From positions 15,464 through 79,463 of the forward strand of contig NZ_VFOM01000005.1 in NCBI RefSeq assembly GCF_006716125.1: a stretch of 64,000 nucleotides of DNA, given 5' to 3'. A program made the translations under genes and the position numbers. Positions 31,971-40,053 of the stretch are shown piece by piece; position 1 is the first letter of the stretch; every line of letters starts with the position of its first letter. This stretch comes from Homoserinimonas aerilata (lineage in GTDB: Bacteria > Actinomycetota > Actinomycetes > Actinomycetales > Microbacteriaceae). The notes below the pieces were generated by a model. The model saw only the letters and a program-made list of their open reading frames with translations. It did no database searches and was not told where the DNA came from.

Positions 31971-32814
31971 GGCTGCGCGCTCGGAACCGGCTCGACTCCT
32001 GGCGGAGAAGGCGTTGTCGAAACTCATGTCCAAGGTGGATGACGTTTCAACGATGACGGTGATCGGCGGAATGGTGCCAGCCACCCTTACGACCCGCTCT
32101 GTCGTGCCACATCAGGGGACCATTGATGTCGACATCCTGCTTGAGCTCGGCCCATTCTTCGATCGCGACGAACTCGATTTCGGCTGGCTCGAGGATGCGC
32201 TAGTCGATTCCGGATTCATCTCGCTTTCCGGCAGCGGGGGCTGGCAGTGGGAGGTCAGGATCGACGAGCTGTCGGTCATCCTCGAGTTCATCTGCGATGT
32301 CCCCGATGGTCCGGGGTTGCCGCTTCGGCTACCTGGAACGAGGAACGTGAGTGCCCTGAACTTTGCAGGCCCCGGGCCTGCGGCGCACGACGCCATCGAG
32401 TTGGAGATCCGCTCCGCGCTTGGGGCGCCGATCACAGCTCGCTTCGCCGGCTTGGGAGGTTACCTGTTGGCTAAGGCCACGGCAGTGGTGAGCCGGGCGC
32501 TCGAGAAGGACTTCTATGATCTCGCCTTCGTCGTTCTTCGCAACGACAACGGTGGGCCGATGGCTGCAGGTCGTGCCGCTGCTGCTGCTGTTCCGGCGAA
32601 TCCCCTGCATGACTTTGCCGACATCGTCAGGCAGGCCACGGCGAAGTACATGAGCGCCGAGTCGGAGGGGCCGCTGGGGTTCGTCGCATCTTCGCTCGCG
32701 GCAGGTGACCCGACTCCCAGTGAGATCCTCGCGCAGGATGCGGTGACGGCGATGATGCAATTCGGTGCGGCGTTCGAAGCCGACCATGCGGCGACGCGGA
32801 GAACGCAAGGTTAA
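31960..32814 (+). CDS. AbiEii-like nucleotidyltransferase (putative toxin)
   Basis: 284 residues with the polymerase-beta-type nucleotidyltransferase signature: GGMVPATL, then QGTIDVDILLEL, where the two Asp bind metal. The C-terminal part includes the lysine-containing KDFYDLAFVV segment of AbiEii-like proteins. The TTG start at 31960 has GAGGAGGA 6 nt upstream and overlaps the previous gene by 11 nt, so synthesis is coupled. AbiEii homologues block growth by modifying tRNA or other targets with nucleotides; a defence role against phage is the family expectation, not shown here. Confidence 0.8.
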   Translation: MAGEAARSEPARLLAEKALSKLMSKVDDVSTMTVIGGMVPATLTTRSVVPHQGTIDVDILLELGPFFDRDELDFGWLEDALVDSGFISLSGSGGWQWEVRIDELSVILEFICDVPDGPGLPLRLPGTRNVSALNFAGPGPAAHDAIELEIRSALGAPITARFAGLGGYLLAKATAVVSRALEKDFYDLAFVVLRNDNGGPMAAGRAAAAAVPANPLHDFADIVRQATAKYMSAESEGPLGFVASSLAAGDPTPSEILAQDAVTAMMQFGAAFEADHAATRRTQG

Positions 32815-32932
32815 ATCCTTGGAACTCCCTTGGCAACGTCGGCGGTACGGGTTATCGTCACTGTGACCCCCGAACAGGGGGCGTGGCCTGCGCGCGCCGA
32901 CTCCGGGCGTGCCTCGGATAGGAGACGCACTG

Positions 32933-35900
32933 ATGCCAGAATCGGCCCCCCAACGTAATCACTCGCGGAGGGGCCGACTCGCAGCGATCGCCTCGCTGAG
33001 TGCGCTCGCGCTCGCCTTCTCCGGGCTCGGCGCGACCGCCGCGACCGCGGCAGAGGTCACCCATTCGATCGCCGATGTGCAGGGCACGGGCGCCACGACC
33101 CCGCTCAATGGCGCGGTTGTCACGGTCGAGGGTGTCGTCACTGCCGACTACCGCGGGGCATCCGGCTATCGCGGAATCGTCATCCAGACGCAGGGTTCGG
33201 GAGGGGCGACGGATGCCACGCCCGGCGCTTCCGACGGAATCTTCGTCTTTCTGAGCAACGCGAATCCCGCCGTCGCAATCGGCGACCTGGTGCGGGTCAC
33301 CGGCACCGCCGGCGAGTACTTCGGGCAGACGCAGATCACGGCGTCGAGCGCGGCAGCCACCGAGCTTGTCTCGGCCGGCGTCGGCGTGCCCGAGGCGACC
33401 GCGCTCCCCGACAGCGTCGTCGGTGACGCGCGCGAGTCCCTCGAGAACCAGCTGGTCACCCCCACGGGCAGCTACCTGCTGAGCTCGAGCCACCAGCTCT
33501 ACAACTTCGGAACCCTCTGGTTGAATGCGGGAGCGCAGGCCGTCAAGAGCACCGAGACGACGGATGCCGGCCCCGCGGCCGACGCGATCGCGGCAGCCAA
33601 CAGGGCCAACCGCATCCTGCTCGATGACGGCTACAGCATCCAGATCAGCAACAATTCGCATCCGGGTGAGCAGCCGTACTTCACGACGGATGCTGTGGTG
33701 CGCAACGGCGACACGGTCACCTTCCCGCAGCCGTACGTCCTTCAGTACGGGTTCGACGACTGGCGCCTGCAGCCGACCGTGCCGCTCACCGATGCGAGCC
33801 CGGCCGAGTCGAAGCCCACGTTCACGAGCACGAACCCGCGGCCGGAGGTCGCCCCCGAGGTGGGCGGTGACTTCCAGGTGGCGGCGTTCAACGTCTTCAA
33901 CTACTTCACGACTCTCACCAGCCAGAACTCGCAGGCCCGCGGTGCGGCCACTGCCGAGAAGTTCGCCATCCAGAAGTCCAAGATCGTGGCCGCCATCAAT
34001 GGCCTCGGCGCGGATGTTGTGGCCCTTCAGGAGATCGAGAACTCGGTCAAGCTGGGCGAGCCGCTCGATGAGGCGCTCGCCGATCTGGTCGACGGCCTCA
34101 ACGCTGCTGCTGGTGCCGGCACCTGGGCGTACGCCGCCACCCCGGCGGAGCTGAACAATGCCGACGTGACCGACTTCATCACGAGCGCCATCATCTACAA
34201 GCCGGCCGTCGTCACGCCTGTGGGCGACAGCTTCGCCGACGTCGACGCCGTGTGGGACATGGCCCGCATCCCGGTCGCGCAGACCTTCGAGTCGGAGGGC
34301 ACCGGCAAGGTGTTCACGGTCGTCGCCAACCACTTCAAGTCGAAGAGCGGCGATGGGGCGGAGCCGGCCGACGGCCAGGGCAAGTTCAACGCCGAGCGCA
34401 CCGCAATGGCGGAGCGTCTGGTCGGTTTCGTCGACGGCATCACCGCCGACCCGGCGAAGAGCGACGATGTGTTCCTCATCGGCGACTTCAACGCCTACGC
34501 GCAGGAGGACCCCATCCAGGTGTTCACCGGTGCCGGCTATGTCGACCTGCTGCCCGAGCGCACGGACGGCCAGTACACGTATACCTTCGACGGTGAGCTC
34601 GGCTCGCTCGACCATGTACTCGCCACCCCCTCGCTCGCCGAGTATGTGACGGGCGTCGGCGTGTGGGGCATCAACTCGCCCGAGTGGTCCGACCGCGGCT
34701 TCGCGTTCGGTGCCGCTGAGGCGGGCACGGTGTTCCGCTCGAGTGACCACGACCCGATCCTCGTCGGCGTGAGCAGCGAGGTGGCCCCGGTCGAGATCGA
34801 CATCCTCACCACCAACGACTTCCATGGTCGGCTGGAGGCCGGCAGCGGCGTTCCCGGTGCCGCCCAGCTCGGCGGGATGGTCGACTACTGGCGGGCGCAG
34901 AACCCCAACACGGCGTTCGTCGGAGCCGGTGACCTGATCGGCGCATCCACCTTCACCTCGTTCATCCAGAACGACCAGCCCACCATCGACGTGCTCAACG
35001 AGATCGGGCTCGACACGAGCTCCTTCGGTAACCATGAGTTCGACAAGGGACGCGCGGATGTCGACGATCGCATCCTCGACGCCGCCAACTGGCCCTACCT
35101 GGCCGCCAACCTGTACGACACCACGACGGGTGCTCCCGCCTACGACGAGTACTTCCTTCAGGAGTTCGACGGTGTGACGGTCGGCTACATCGGTGCCGTC
35201 ACGGAGGCGCTGCCCGAGCTGGTCAGCCCCGCCGGAATCGAGACGCTCGACGTCAGGCCGGTCGTTCCTGAGGTCAACCGTGTCGCCGGGGAGCTCAGCG
35301 ACGGCGATGAGTCCAACGGTGAGGCCGACGTTCTGGTGCTGCTCGTCCATGAGGGCGCGGCGACCCCCGACATCTCCTCTTCGACGGATGACTCGGCCTT
35401 CGGCAAGATCGTCAAGGACACGGACGCGAGTGTGGATGCGATCGTCTCAGCGCACACGCACCTCGCCTACGACCATGAGGTCGCGATCGACGGCATGGAG
35501 CATCCGCGTATCGTCATCTCGGCGGGCCAGTACGGGGCCAACTACGGCCACATCGAGCTCTCCGTCGATGCACAGACCGGCGACATCGAGACCATCGCAG
35601 CCGAGGTGAAGCCCATCACCGGCTTCACCCCGAATGCGGCAGTCGAAGCGATCGTCGCGGATGCTGTGGCTGTCGCCTCAGAGCTGGGTGCCGTCTCGGT
35701 CGGCCAGATCGAGGGATCCCTCTACCGCGCGGTGCAGAACCCGGCCGGCACGACGCCGTTCCCGGAGAACCGCGGAGGTGAGTCGACACTCGGCAACTTC
35801 GTCGCCGACGTGCAGCTGTGGGCGGCATCCGAGCTGGGTGCCCAGATCGCCATCATGAACCCGGGTGGCCTGCGCGCCGATCTCGTGTTCGAGTCCAGTG

Positions 35901-36988
35901 GCGCGAATGACCCCGACGGCAATGTGACCTACGCGGAGGCCGCCGCAGTGCAGCCGTTCGCGAACACGCTCACCACGCTGACGCTCACCGGAGCCCAGCT
36001 GAAGCAGGTGCTCGAAGAGCAGTGGCAGCCGGCGGGGGCACAGCGCCCCTTCCTCAAGCTGGGCATCTCGGAGGGCCTCGAGTACACGTACGACCCGGCC
36101 GCGGCATCCGGTGCACATGTGACGTCGATCACCCTGAACGGTGAAGCCATCGACCCGGCCGGTGAATACAAGGTCGTCGCCAACTCGTTCCTCGCGGCGG
36201 GCGGCGACAACTTCACCACCCTCGGCCAGGGCGCGAACCCTGCCGACAGCGGCCGAATCGACCTGCAGGCCATGGTCGACTACTTCACCGCCAACCCGGT
36301 CGCGGCGCCCTCCTACGAGCAGCGCGCCGTCGGCGTCCGCCTCTCCTCGGAGGGACCGTACGCGGCGGGCGACCAGCTGACGCTCGACCTGTCGTCGCTG
36401 CTGTTCAGCCGCGGCGGCCCGGCCGAGGCGAACGTCGAGGTGAGCCTCGGCGACACGGTGCTCGGCACGGCCGCGATCGACCCCGCAATCGTCGACACCA
36501 CCGACGAGCAGGGTCGCGCATCCGTCACCGTCACCATCCCGGCAGGGGTCTCCGGACCGCAGCTGCTCACGGTGACCGTTCCGGAGACGGGCACCTCGGT
36601 TGATGTTCCGATCGAGGTCCAGGCGGCCGAACAGGCCATTGAGTCACTGAAGCGACCGCTCATCACGGGGCCCGTGCGCGTCGGCAAGACGGTCAGCGTG
36701 AACGAGGGCCGCTGGAGCGAGAGCGGCGTCGCCTACTCGTACCAGTGGAACCGCAACGGCCAGCCGATCGCGGGAGCCACCGGCGAACGCTACAAGCTGG
36801 TGCAGTCGGATGCGGGAGCCAAGCTGACCGTGACGGTCACCGCATCGAAGGACGGCTACACCGACGGCTCCGCCACCTCGGACGCCCGCACGGTGCAGAA
36901 GAAGGCGAGCGGCTTCGGCGCGATCGTCGCCGCCATTCAGGACGCGATCGACGAACTGATCGCGTACCTCGGCTGGCTCCTCCGCTAG
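32933..36988 (+). CDS. Secreted ExeM/NucH-type endonuclease fused to UshA-type 5'-nucleotidase
   Basis: 1351 residues. Signal peptide residues 1-40 (IASLSALALAFSGLGATAAT). Then a nuclease-associated beta domain (to about 300), an endonuclease/exonuclease/phosphatase domain (VAAFNVFNYF, ALQEIEN, GDFNAYAQEDP, LDHVL, SSDHDP; about 315-620), a calcineurin-type phosphoesterase (TTNDFHGRLE, GDLIGAS, FGNHEFD, SAHTHLAYDHE; about 630-900), a 5'-nucleotidase C-terminal domain (STLGNFVAD, NPGGLRADL; about 940-1140) and Ig-like repeats. One protein could thus cut extracellular DNA and release phosphate and nucleosides. ATG 32933 has GGAG 8 nt upstream. A hairpin CCCCC/GGGGG (32867-32881) precedes it. No LPXTG anchor. 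Confidence 0.9.
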   Translation: MPESAPQRNHSRRGRLAAIASLSALALAFSGLGATAATAAEVTHSIADVQGTGATTPLNGAVVTVEGVVTADYRGASGYRGIVIQTQGSGGATDATPGASDGIFVFLSNANPAVAIGDLVRVTGTAGEYFGQTQITASSAAATELVSAGVGVPEATALPDSVVGDARESLENQLVTPTGSYLLSSSHQLYNFGTLWLNAGAQAVKSTETTDAGPAADAIAAANRANRILLDDGYSIQISNNSHPGEQPYFTTDAVVRNGDTVTFPQPYVLQYGFDDWRLQPTVPLTDASPAESKPTFTSTNPRPEVAPEVGGDFQVAAFNVFNYFTTLTSQNSQARGAATAEKFAIQKSKIVAAINGLGADVVALQEIENSVKLGEPLDEALADLVDGLNAAAGAGTWAYAATPAELNNADVTDFITSAIIYKPAVVTPVGDSFADVDAVWDMARIPVAQTFESEGTGKVFTVVANHFKSKSGDGAEPADGQGKFNAERTAMAERLVGFVDGITADPAKSDDVFLIGDFNAYAQEDPIQVFTGAGYVDLLPERTDGQYTYTFDGELGSLDHVLATPSLAEYVTGVGVWGINSPEWSDRGFAFGAAEAGTVFRSSDHDPILVGVSSEVAPVEIDILTTNDFHGRLEAGSGVPGAAQLGGMVDYWRAQNPNTAFVGAGDLIGASTFTSFIQNDQPTIDVLNEIGLDTSSFGNHEFDKGRADVDDRILDAANWPYLAANLYDTTTGAPAYDEYFLQEFDGVTVGYIGAVTEALPELVSPAGIETLDVRPVVPEVNRVAGELSDGDESNGEADVLVLLVHEGAATPDISSSTDDSAFGKIVKDTDASVDAIVSAHTHLAYDHEVAIDGMEHPRIVISAGQYGANYGHIELSVDAQTGDIETIAAEVKPITGFTPNAAVEAIVADAVAVASELGAVSVGQIEGSLYRAVQNPAGTTPFPENRGGESTLGNFVADVQLWAASELGAQIAIMNPGGLRADLVFESSGANDPDGNVTYAEAAAVQPFANTLTTLTLTGAQLKQVLEEQWQPAGAQRPFLKLGISEGLEYTYDPAAASGAHVTSITLNGEAIDPAGEYKVVANSFLAAGGDNFTTLGQGANPADSGRIDLQAMVDYFTANPVAAPSYEQRAVGVRLSSEGPYAAGDQLTLDLSSLLFSRGGPAEANVEVSLGDTVLGTAAIDPAIVDTTDEQGRASVTVTIPAGVSGPQLLTVTVPETGTSVDVPIEVQAAEQAIESLKRPLITGPVRVGKTVSVNEGRWSESGVAYSYQWNRNGQPIAGATGERYKLVQSDAGAKLTVTVTASKDGYTDGSATSDARTVQKKASGFGAIVAAIQDAIDELIAYLGWLLR

Positions 36989-36996
36989 AACGGAGC

Positions 36997-37152
36997 GCGG
37001 CCTCCTCGACCCTCGCGGGTTGAGGAGGCCGCCACTGGCGGGTTGCACGTGGGCGCGGTTTCGAGACGGTCGCCGTAGACGGCGACCCCTCAACCGGCGG
37101 GCTACCTGCTGGTCGAGGTGTCGCGCTCTGGCGCGACAGTCTCGAGACCGGC
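36997..37152. repeat. Three consecutive intergenic hairpins (R5)
   Basis: GCGGCCTCCTC/GAGGAGGCCGC (36997-37032, probable terminator of the nuclease gene); GGTTTCGAGAC ... CCTCAACC with interior GGTCGCCGT/ACGGCGACC (37058-37095); GGTCGAGG ... TCTCGAGACC with interior TGTCGCG/CGCGACA (37110-37149). Confidence 0.82.
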
Positions 37153-37244
37153 CCCCGCGAGTGACCCCCGTAACCGTCTTGGTCTGCCGCGACCGCGTGG
37201 TTAGGCTTTGAGGGTCCGTCCCCCTCTGAGGAAGCAGCTGACCC

Positions 37245-38180
37245 ATGGCCCGTATCTTTGACAACGTCTCCGCGCTGATCGGCAACACCCCGCTCGTGCG
37301 TCTCAACCGGGTGACGGATGGCGCTGGCGCCACCGTTCTGGCGAAGCTCGAGTTCTACAACCCCGCCAACAGCGTGAAGGACCGCATCGGCGCGGCCATC
37401 ATCGACGCGGCTGAGGCATCCGGTGCTCTGAAGCCGGGCGGCACGATCATCGAGGGCACCAGTGGCAACACGGGTATCGCTCTGGCCATGGTGGGTGCGG
37501 CCCGCGGCTACAAGGTCGTCATCGTCATGCCTGACACGATGAGCCGGGAGCGCCGCGGTGTCATCCGCGCGTTCGGTGCTGAGATCGTTCTCACGCCGGG
37601 CAGCGAGGGTATGCGCGGCGCCGTCGAGAAGACGAAGGAGCTTGTCGAGTCGACTCCGGGCGCCGTGTGGGCTGACCAGTTCGGCAACCCGGCGAATGCG
37701 CTGATCCACCGCACGACGACGGGTGAGGAGATCTGGGCCGACACGGATGGCGCTGTCGACATCCTCGTCTCCGGTATCGGCACGGGCGGCACGATCACGG
37801 GCGCCGGCGGGCTGCTGAAGGAGCGCAAGCCGGGCCTGCAGGTGATCGCGGTCGAGCCGATCGATTCGCCGATCCTCAGCGGCGGCAAGCCGGGCCCGCA
37901 CAAGATCCAGGGTCTGGGTGCGAACTTTGTTCCGGATGTCCTCGACACGAGCGTCTACGACGAGGTCATGGATGTGACCCTGGATGCGTCGCTCGAGTTC
38001 GCGCGCCGCCTCGCCGCCGAGGAGGGCCTGCTGGTGGGCATCTCGTCTGGCGCCGCAGTGAGTGCCGCAGTCGAGGTGGCGAAGCGCCCCGAGAACGCGG
38101 GCAAGACGATCGTCGTCGTCGTGCCGGACTTCGGTGAGCGCTACCTGTCGACGGTGCTGTTCGAGCACCTGACGGACTGA
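37245..38180 (+). CDS. cysK: Cysteine synthase A (O-acetylserine sulfhydrylase)
   Basis: 311 residues, full length. PLP lysine in [11 protein letters not shown] (residue about 45), substrate loop TSGNTGIAL, and phosphate-binding [12 protein letters not shown] are all present. The enzyme makes cysteine from O-acetylserine and sulfide in the cytoplasm. GAGGAAG lies before the ATG; TAGGCT near 37201 is a likely -10. cysE follows after 31 bp with its own -10, and CysE and CysK form the cysteine synthase complex. Confidence 0.97.
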   Translation: MARIFDNVSALIGNTPLVRLNRVTDGAGATVLAKLEFYNPANSVKDRIGAAIIDAAEASGALKPGGTIIEGTSGNTGIALAMVGAARGYKVVIVMPDTMSRERRGVIRAFGAEIVLTPGSEGMRGAVEKTKELVESTPGAVWADQFGNPANALIHRTTTGEEIWADTDGAVDILVSGIGTGGTITGAGGLLKERKPGLQVIAVEPIDSPILSGGKPGPHKIQGLGANFVPDVLDTSVYDEVMDVTLDASLEFARRLAAEEGLLVGISSGAAVSAAVEVAKRPENAGKTIVVVVPDFGERYLSTVLFEHLTD

Positions 38181-38198
38181 TCCGGCCTCTCGCCGGGA

Positions 38199-38204
38199 TA
38201 GCCT
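38199..38204 (+). promoter_or_regulatory. -10 box TAGCCT, leaderless promoter of cysE
   Basis: TAGCCT lies 7 nt before GTG 38212 in the short cysK-cysE gap; cysE may therefore have a transcript of its own besides read-through. Confidence 0.55.
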
Positions 38205-38211
38205 TTCGGCT

Positions 38212-38787
38212 GTGAGTGTTTTCGGCCGCATACGTGAGGATGTGGCGACCGCGCGCCTGCGCGACCCCGCCGCCCGCAGCAATGCGGAGGTGTTCTGGCT
38301 GTATTCGGGCCTGCACGCGGTGTGGGCGTACCGGGTCGCGCACAGGCTGTGGCTGTGGCGCTGGTTCTTCGTGGCGCGCTGGGTGTCGCAGGTGGCGCGC
38401 GCGTGGACGGGCGTCGAGATCCACCCGGGTGCGACGATCGGCCGACGCTTCTTCATCGACCACGGCATGGGCGTTGTCGTCGGCGAGACGGCCGAGCTGG
38501 GCGACGACGTGATGCTGTACCACGGGGTGACTCTGGGGGGCCGCTCCTCGCAGCGCACGAAGAGGCACCCGACTTTGGGCAACCATGTGACGGTGGGCGC
38601 CGGGGCGGCCGTGCTCGGCCCGGTGACGCTGGGCGACGGATGCGTCGTCGGCGCGCATGCGGTCGTGTTGCAGGATGCGCCGCCCCGGTCGCTGCTGGTG
38701 GGCAGCCCGGCGAAGGCGCGGCCGATCGCGCCCGTGCACGAGTTCGACCAGCAGTTCTTCGTCGACCCGGGCAGCTACAGCATCTGA
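38212..38787 (+). CDS. cysE: Serine O-acetyltransferase
   Basis: 191 residues. Short N-terminal helical domain, then a left-handed beta-helix of hexapeptide repeats with the catalytic signature [18 protein letters not shown] and [18 protein letters not shown]. Makes O-acetylserine from serine and acetyl-CoA for CysK encoded just upstream. The C-terminus ends in DPGSYSI, with the terminal isoleucine that docks in the CysK active site. GTG 38212 is the leaderless start. Confidence 0.96.
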   Translation: MSVFGRIREDVATARLRDPAARSNAEVFWLYSGLHAVWAYRVAHRLWLWRWFFVARWVSQVARAWTGVEIHPGATIGRRFFIDHGMGVVVGETAELGDDVMLYHGVTLGGRSSQRTKRHPTLGNHVTVGAGAAVLGPVTLGDGCVVGAHAVVLQDAPPRSLLVGSPAKARPIAPVHEFDQQFFVDPGSYSI

Positions 38788-38795
38788 GCGCCCCG

Positions 38796-38892
38796 GCTGG
38801 TCTCGAGACTGCGCGATCGCTCCGCGCTCGCGCACCTCGACCAGCGGATTTCTCAGCCGGTTGAGGGGCCGCCGTCTACGGCGACCGTCTCG
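38796..38892. repeat. GGTCGAGG hairpin repeat pair (R6)
   Basis: Hairpin 38796-38845 begins GCTGGTCTCGAGAC and ends CCTCGACCAGC with interior TGCGCGA/TCGCGCA; hairpin 38856-38892 begins GCCGGTTGAGG and ends CGACCGTCTCG with interior GCCGCCGT/ACGGCG. Lies after cysE. Confidence 0.78.
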
Positions 38893-38921
38893 CCCCCGCG
38901 CATCCGTTCAGCCGGGTTCGA

Positions 38922-38927
38922 TACGCT
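38922..38927 (+). promoter_or_regulatory. -10 box TACGCT, leaderless promoter of the CPBP gene
   Basis: TACGCT ends 6 nt before GTG 38934; no Shine-Dalgarno. Confidence 0.5.
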
Positions 38928-38933
38928 CTGACC

Positions 38934-39878
38934 GTGAACTTCGCCTTCCACCGTCTGGCCCGCTCGTGGCCGAAGTACCGCTGGTTCAAGCCGCTCCTGA
39001 CGGGCCTGATCGCGATCGTGTTCTACGTTCTGCTGTCGGTGCTGGTGTCGCTCGGCTTCTTCGCGGTGTCGCTGATCGACCCGCAGGGTTTCGGCGCGGG
39101 GTTCGAGCGTCTCGTCTTCGAGACGGTGATCGACAACTCTGATCCGCTGGTGCTCGCCTATTCGCTGGTTGTCGTCGCGCTGATGCTGCCGGCGCTGCTG
39201 CTGGCGACGCTCATCATGGGGCCGCGCCCGCTGGGTCTGTTGTCGTCGGTGGTGGGCAGGCTGCGGTGGCATTGGATGGGCCGGCTTCTGCTGCCCGCGC
39301 TGGGCGCCTTCGCGGCATCCTATGTTCTGTATCTGCTGGTGCTTCCGCTGATCGCGGGCGACCCGCTGGTGGCGCCGCAGGTGGGGGCGTCGACGTGGGT
39401 GATGTTGGCGGTGACGCTGCTGTTGGTGCCGTTGCAGGCGACGGCGGAGGAGTACGTGTTCCGGGGTTACCTGATGCAGACGATCGGCGGCTGGCTGAAG
39501 CATCCGGCGTGGGCGATCCTGTTGCCGGTGCCGCTGTTCATGGCGGGCCACCTGTATGACGTGTGGGGGCTGCTCGATGTGGGTGTGTTCGCGCTGTTCG
39601 CGGGCTGGATCACGTGGCGCACGGGTGGCCTGGAGGCGGCGATCATGGCGCATGTGATCAACAATGCGTCGATCTTCGCGCTGGGAGCGTTCGGCATGGT
39701 CGACGTGAACGCGGCGGAGGGCAGCCCGTGGGGCGTGCTGGTGACCGCGTTGACGCTGGGTCTGTACGCCTGGCTGGTGTTGCGGATGTCGGGCGGCATC
39801 CACAGGGAGCGCCGCCTGGTCCTCCCCGCGGCACCCACCGTCCCACCTCCAATGCAGGGATATGCACAGGATGAGTGA
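38934..39878 (+). CDS. CPBP (CAAX-like) intramembrane metalloprotease
   Basis: 314 residues with about eight membrane helices. Catalytic motifs of the Abi/CPBP family are complete: EEYVFRG (residues about 177-183), FMAGHLYD and AHVINN. Such enzymes cleave or process peptides within the membrane, for example in bacteriocin self-protection or signalling; no peptide or sensor gene is adjacent. The last 25 residues are proline-rich and cytoplasmic. Confidence 0.88.
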   Translation: MNFAFHRLARSWPKYRWFKPLLTGLIAIVFYVLLSVLVSLGFFAVSLIDPQGFGAGFERLVFETVIDNSDPLVLAYSLVVVALMLPALLLATLIMGPRPLGLLSSVVGRLRWHWMGRLLLPALGAFAASYVLYLLVLPLIAGDPLVAPQVGASTWVMLAVTLLLVPLQATAEEYVFRGYLMQTIGGWLKHPAWAILLPVPLFMAGHLYDVWGLLDVGVFALFAGWITWRTGGLEAAIMAHVINNASIFALGAFGMVDVNAAEGSPWGVLVTALTLGLYAWLVLRMSGGIHRERRLVLPAAPTVPPPMQGYAQDE

Positions 39879-40053
39879 CCTCCGCTTGTGGATTACCACA
39901 GTCAGTCTCGGCGCCGCGCGACGGGTTTTGTAGCCCCGTCACTGCAGGCTTCCTCTTGCCGGGTCGGGTGCCTAGCGTGGGGGTATCCGCCGTCGCCGGG
40001 GTCACGAGCCTCGGGCGTATGGTTTTCCACCCATCGGAGTTGAGGAACACGTC

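Noticed and set aside
30924..32814. Reading the AbiE-like pair as a partner of the DUF559 genes
   Set aside because: The DUF559 proteins share only an AbiEi-like N-terminal helix-turn-helix; they lack a nucleotidyltransferase neighbour and are far away.
32858..35350. 830-codon open frame antisense to the nuclease gene
   Set aside because: Composition typical of antisense frames in GC-rich genes; the plus-strand protein has complete enzyme motifs and a signal peptide.
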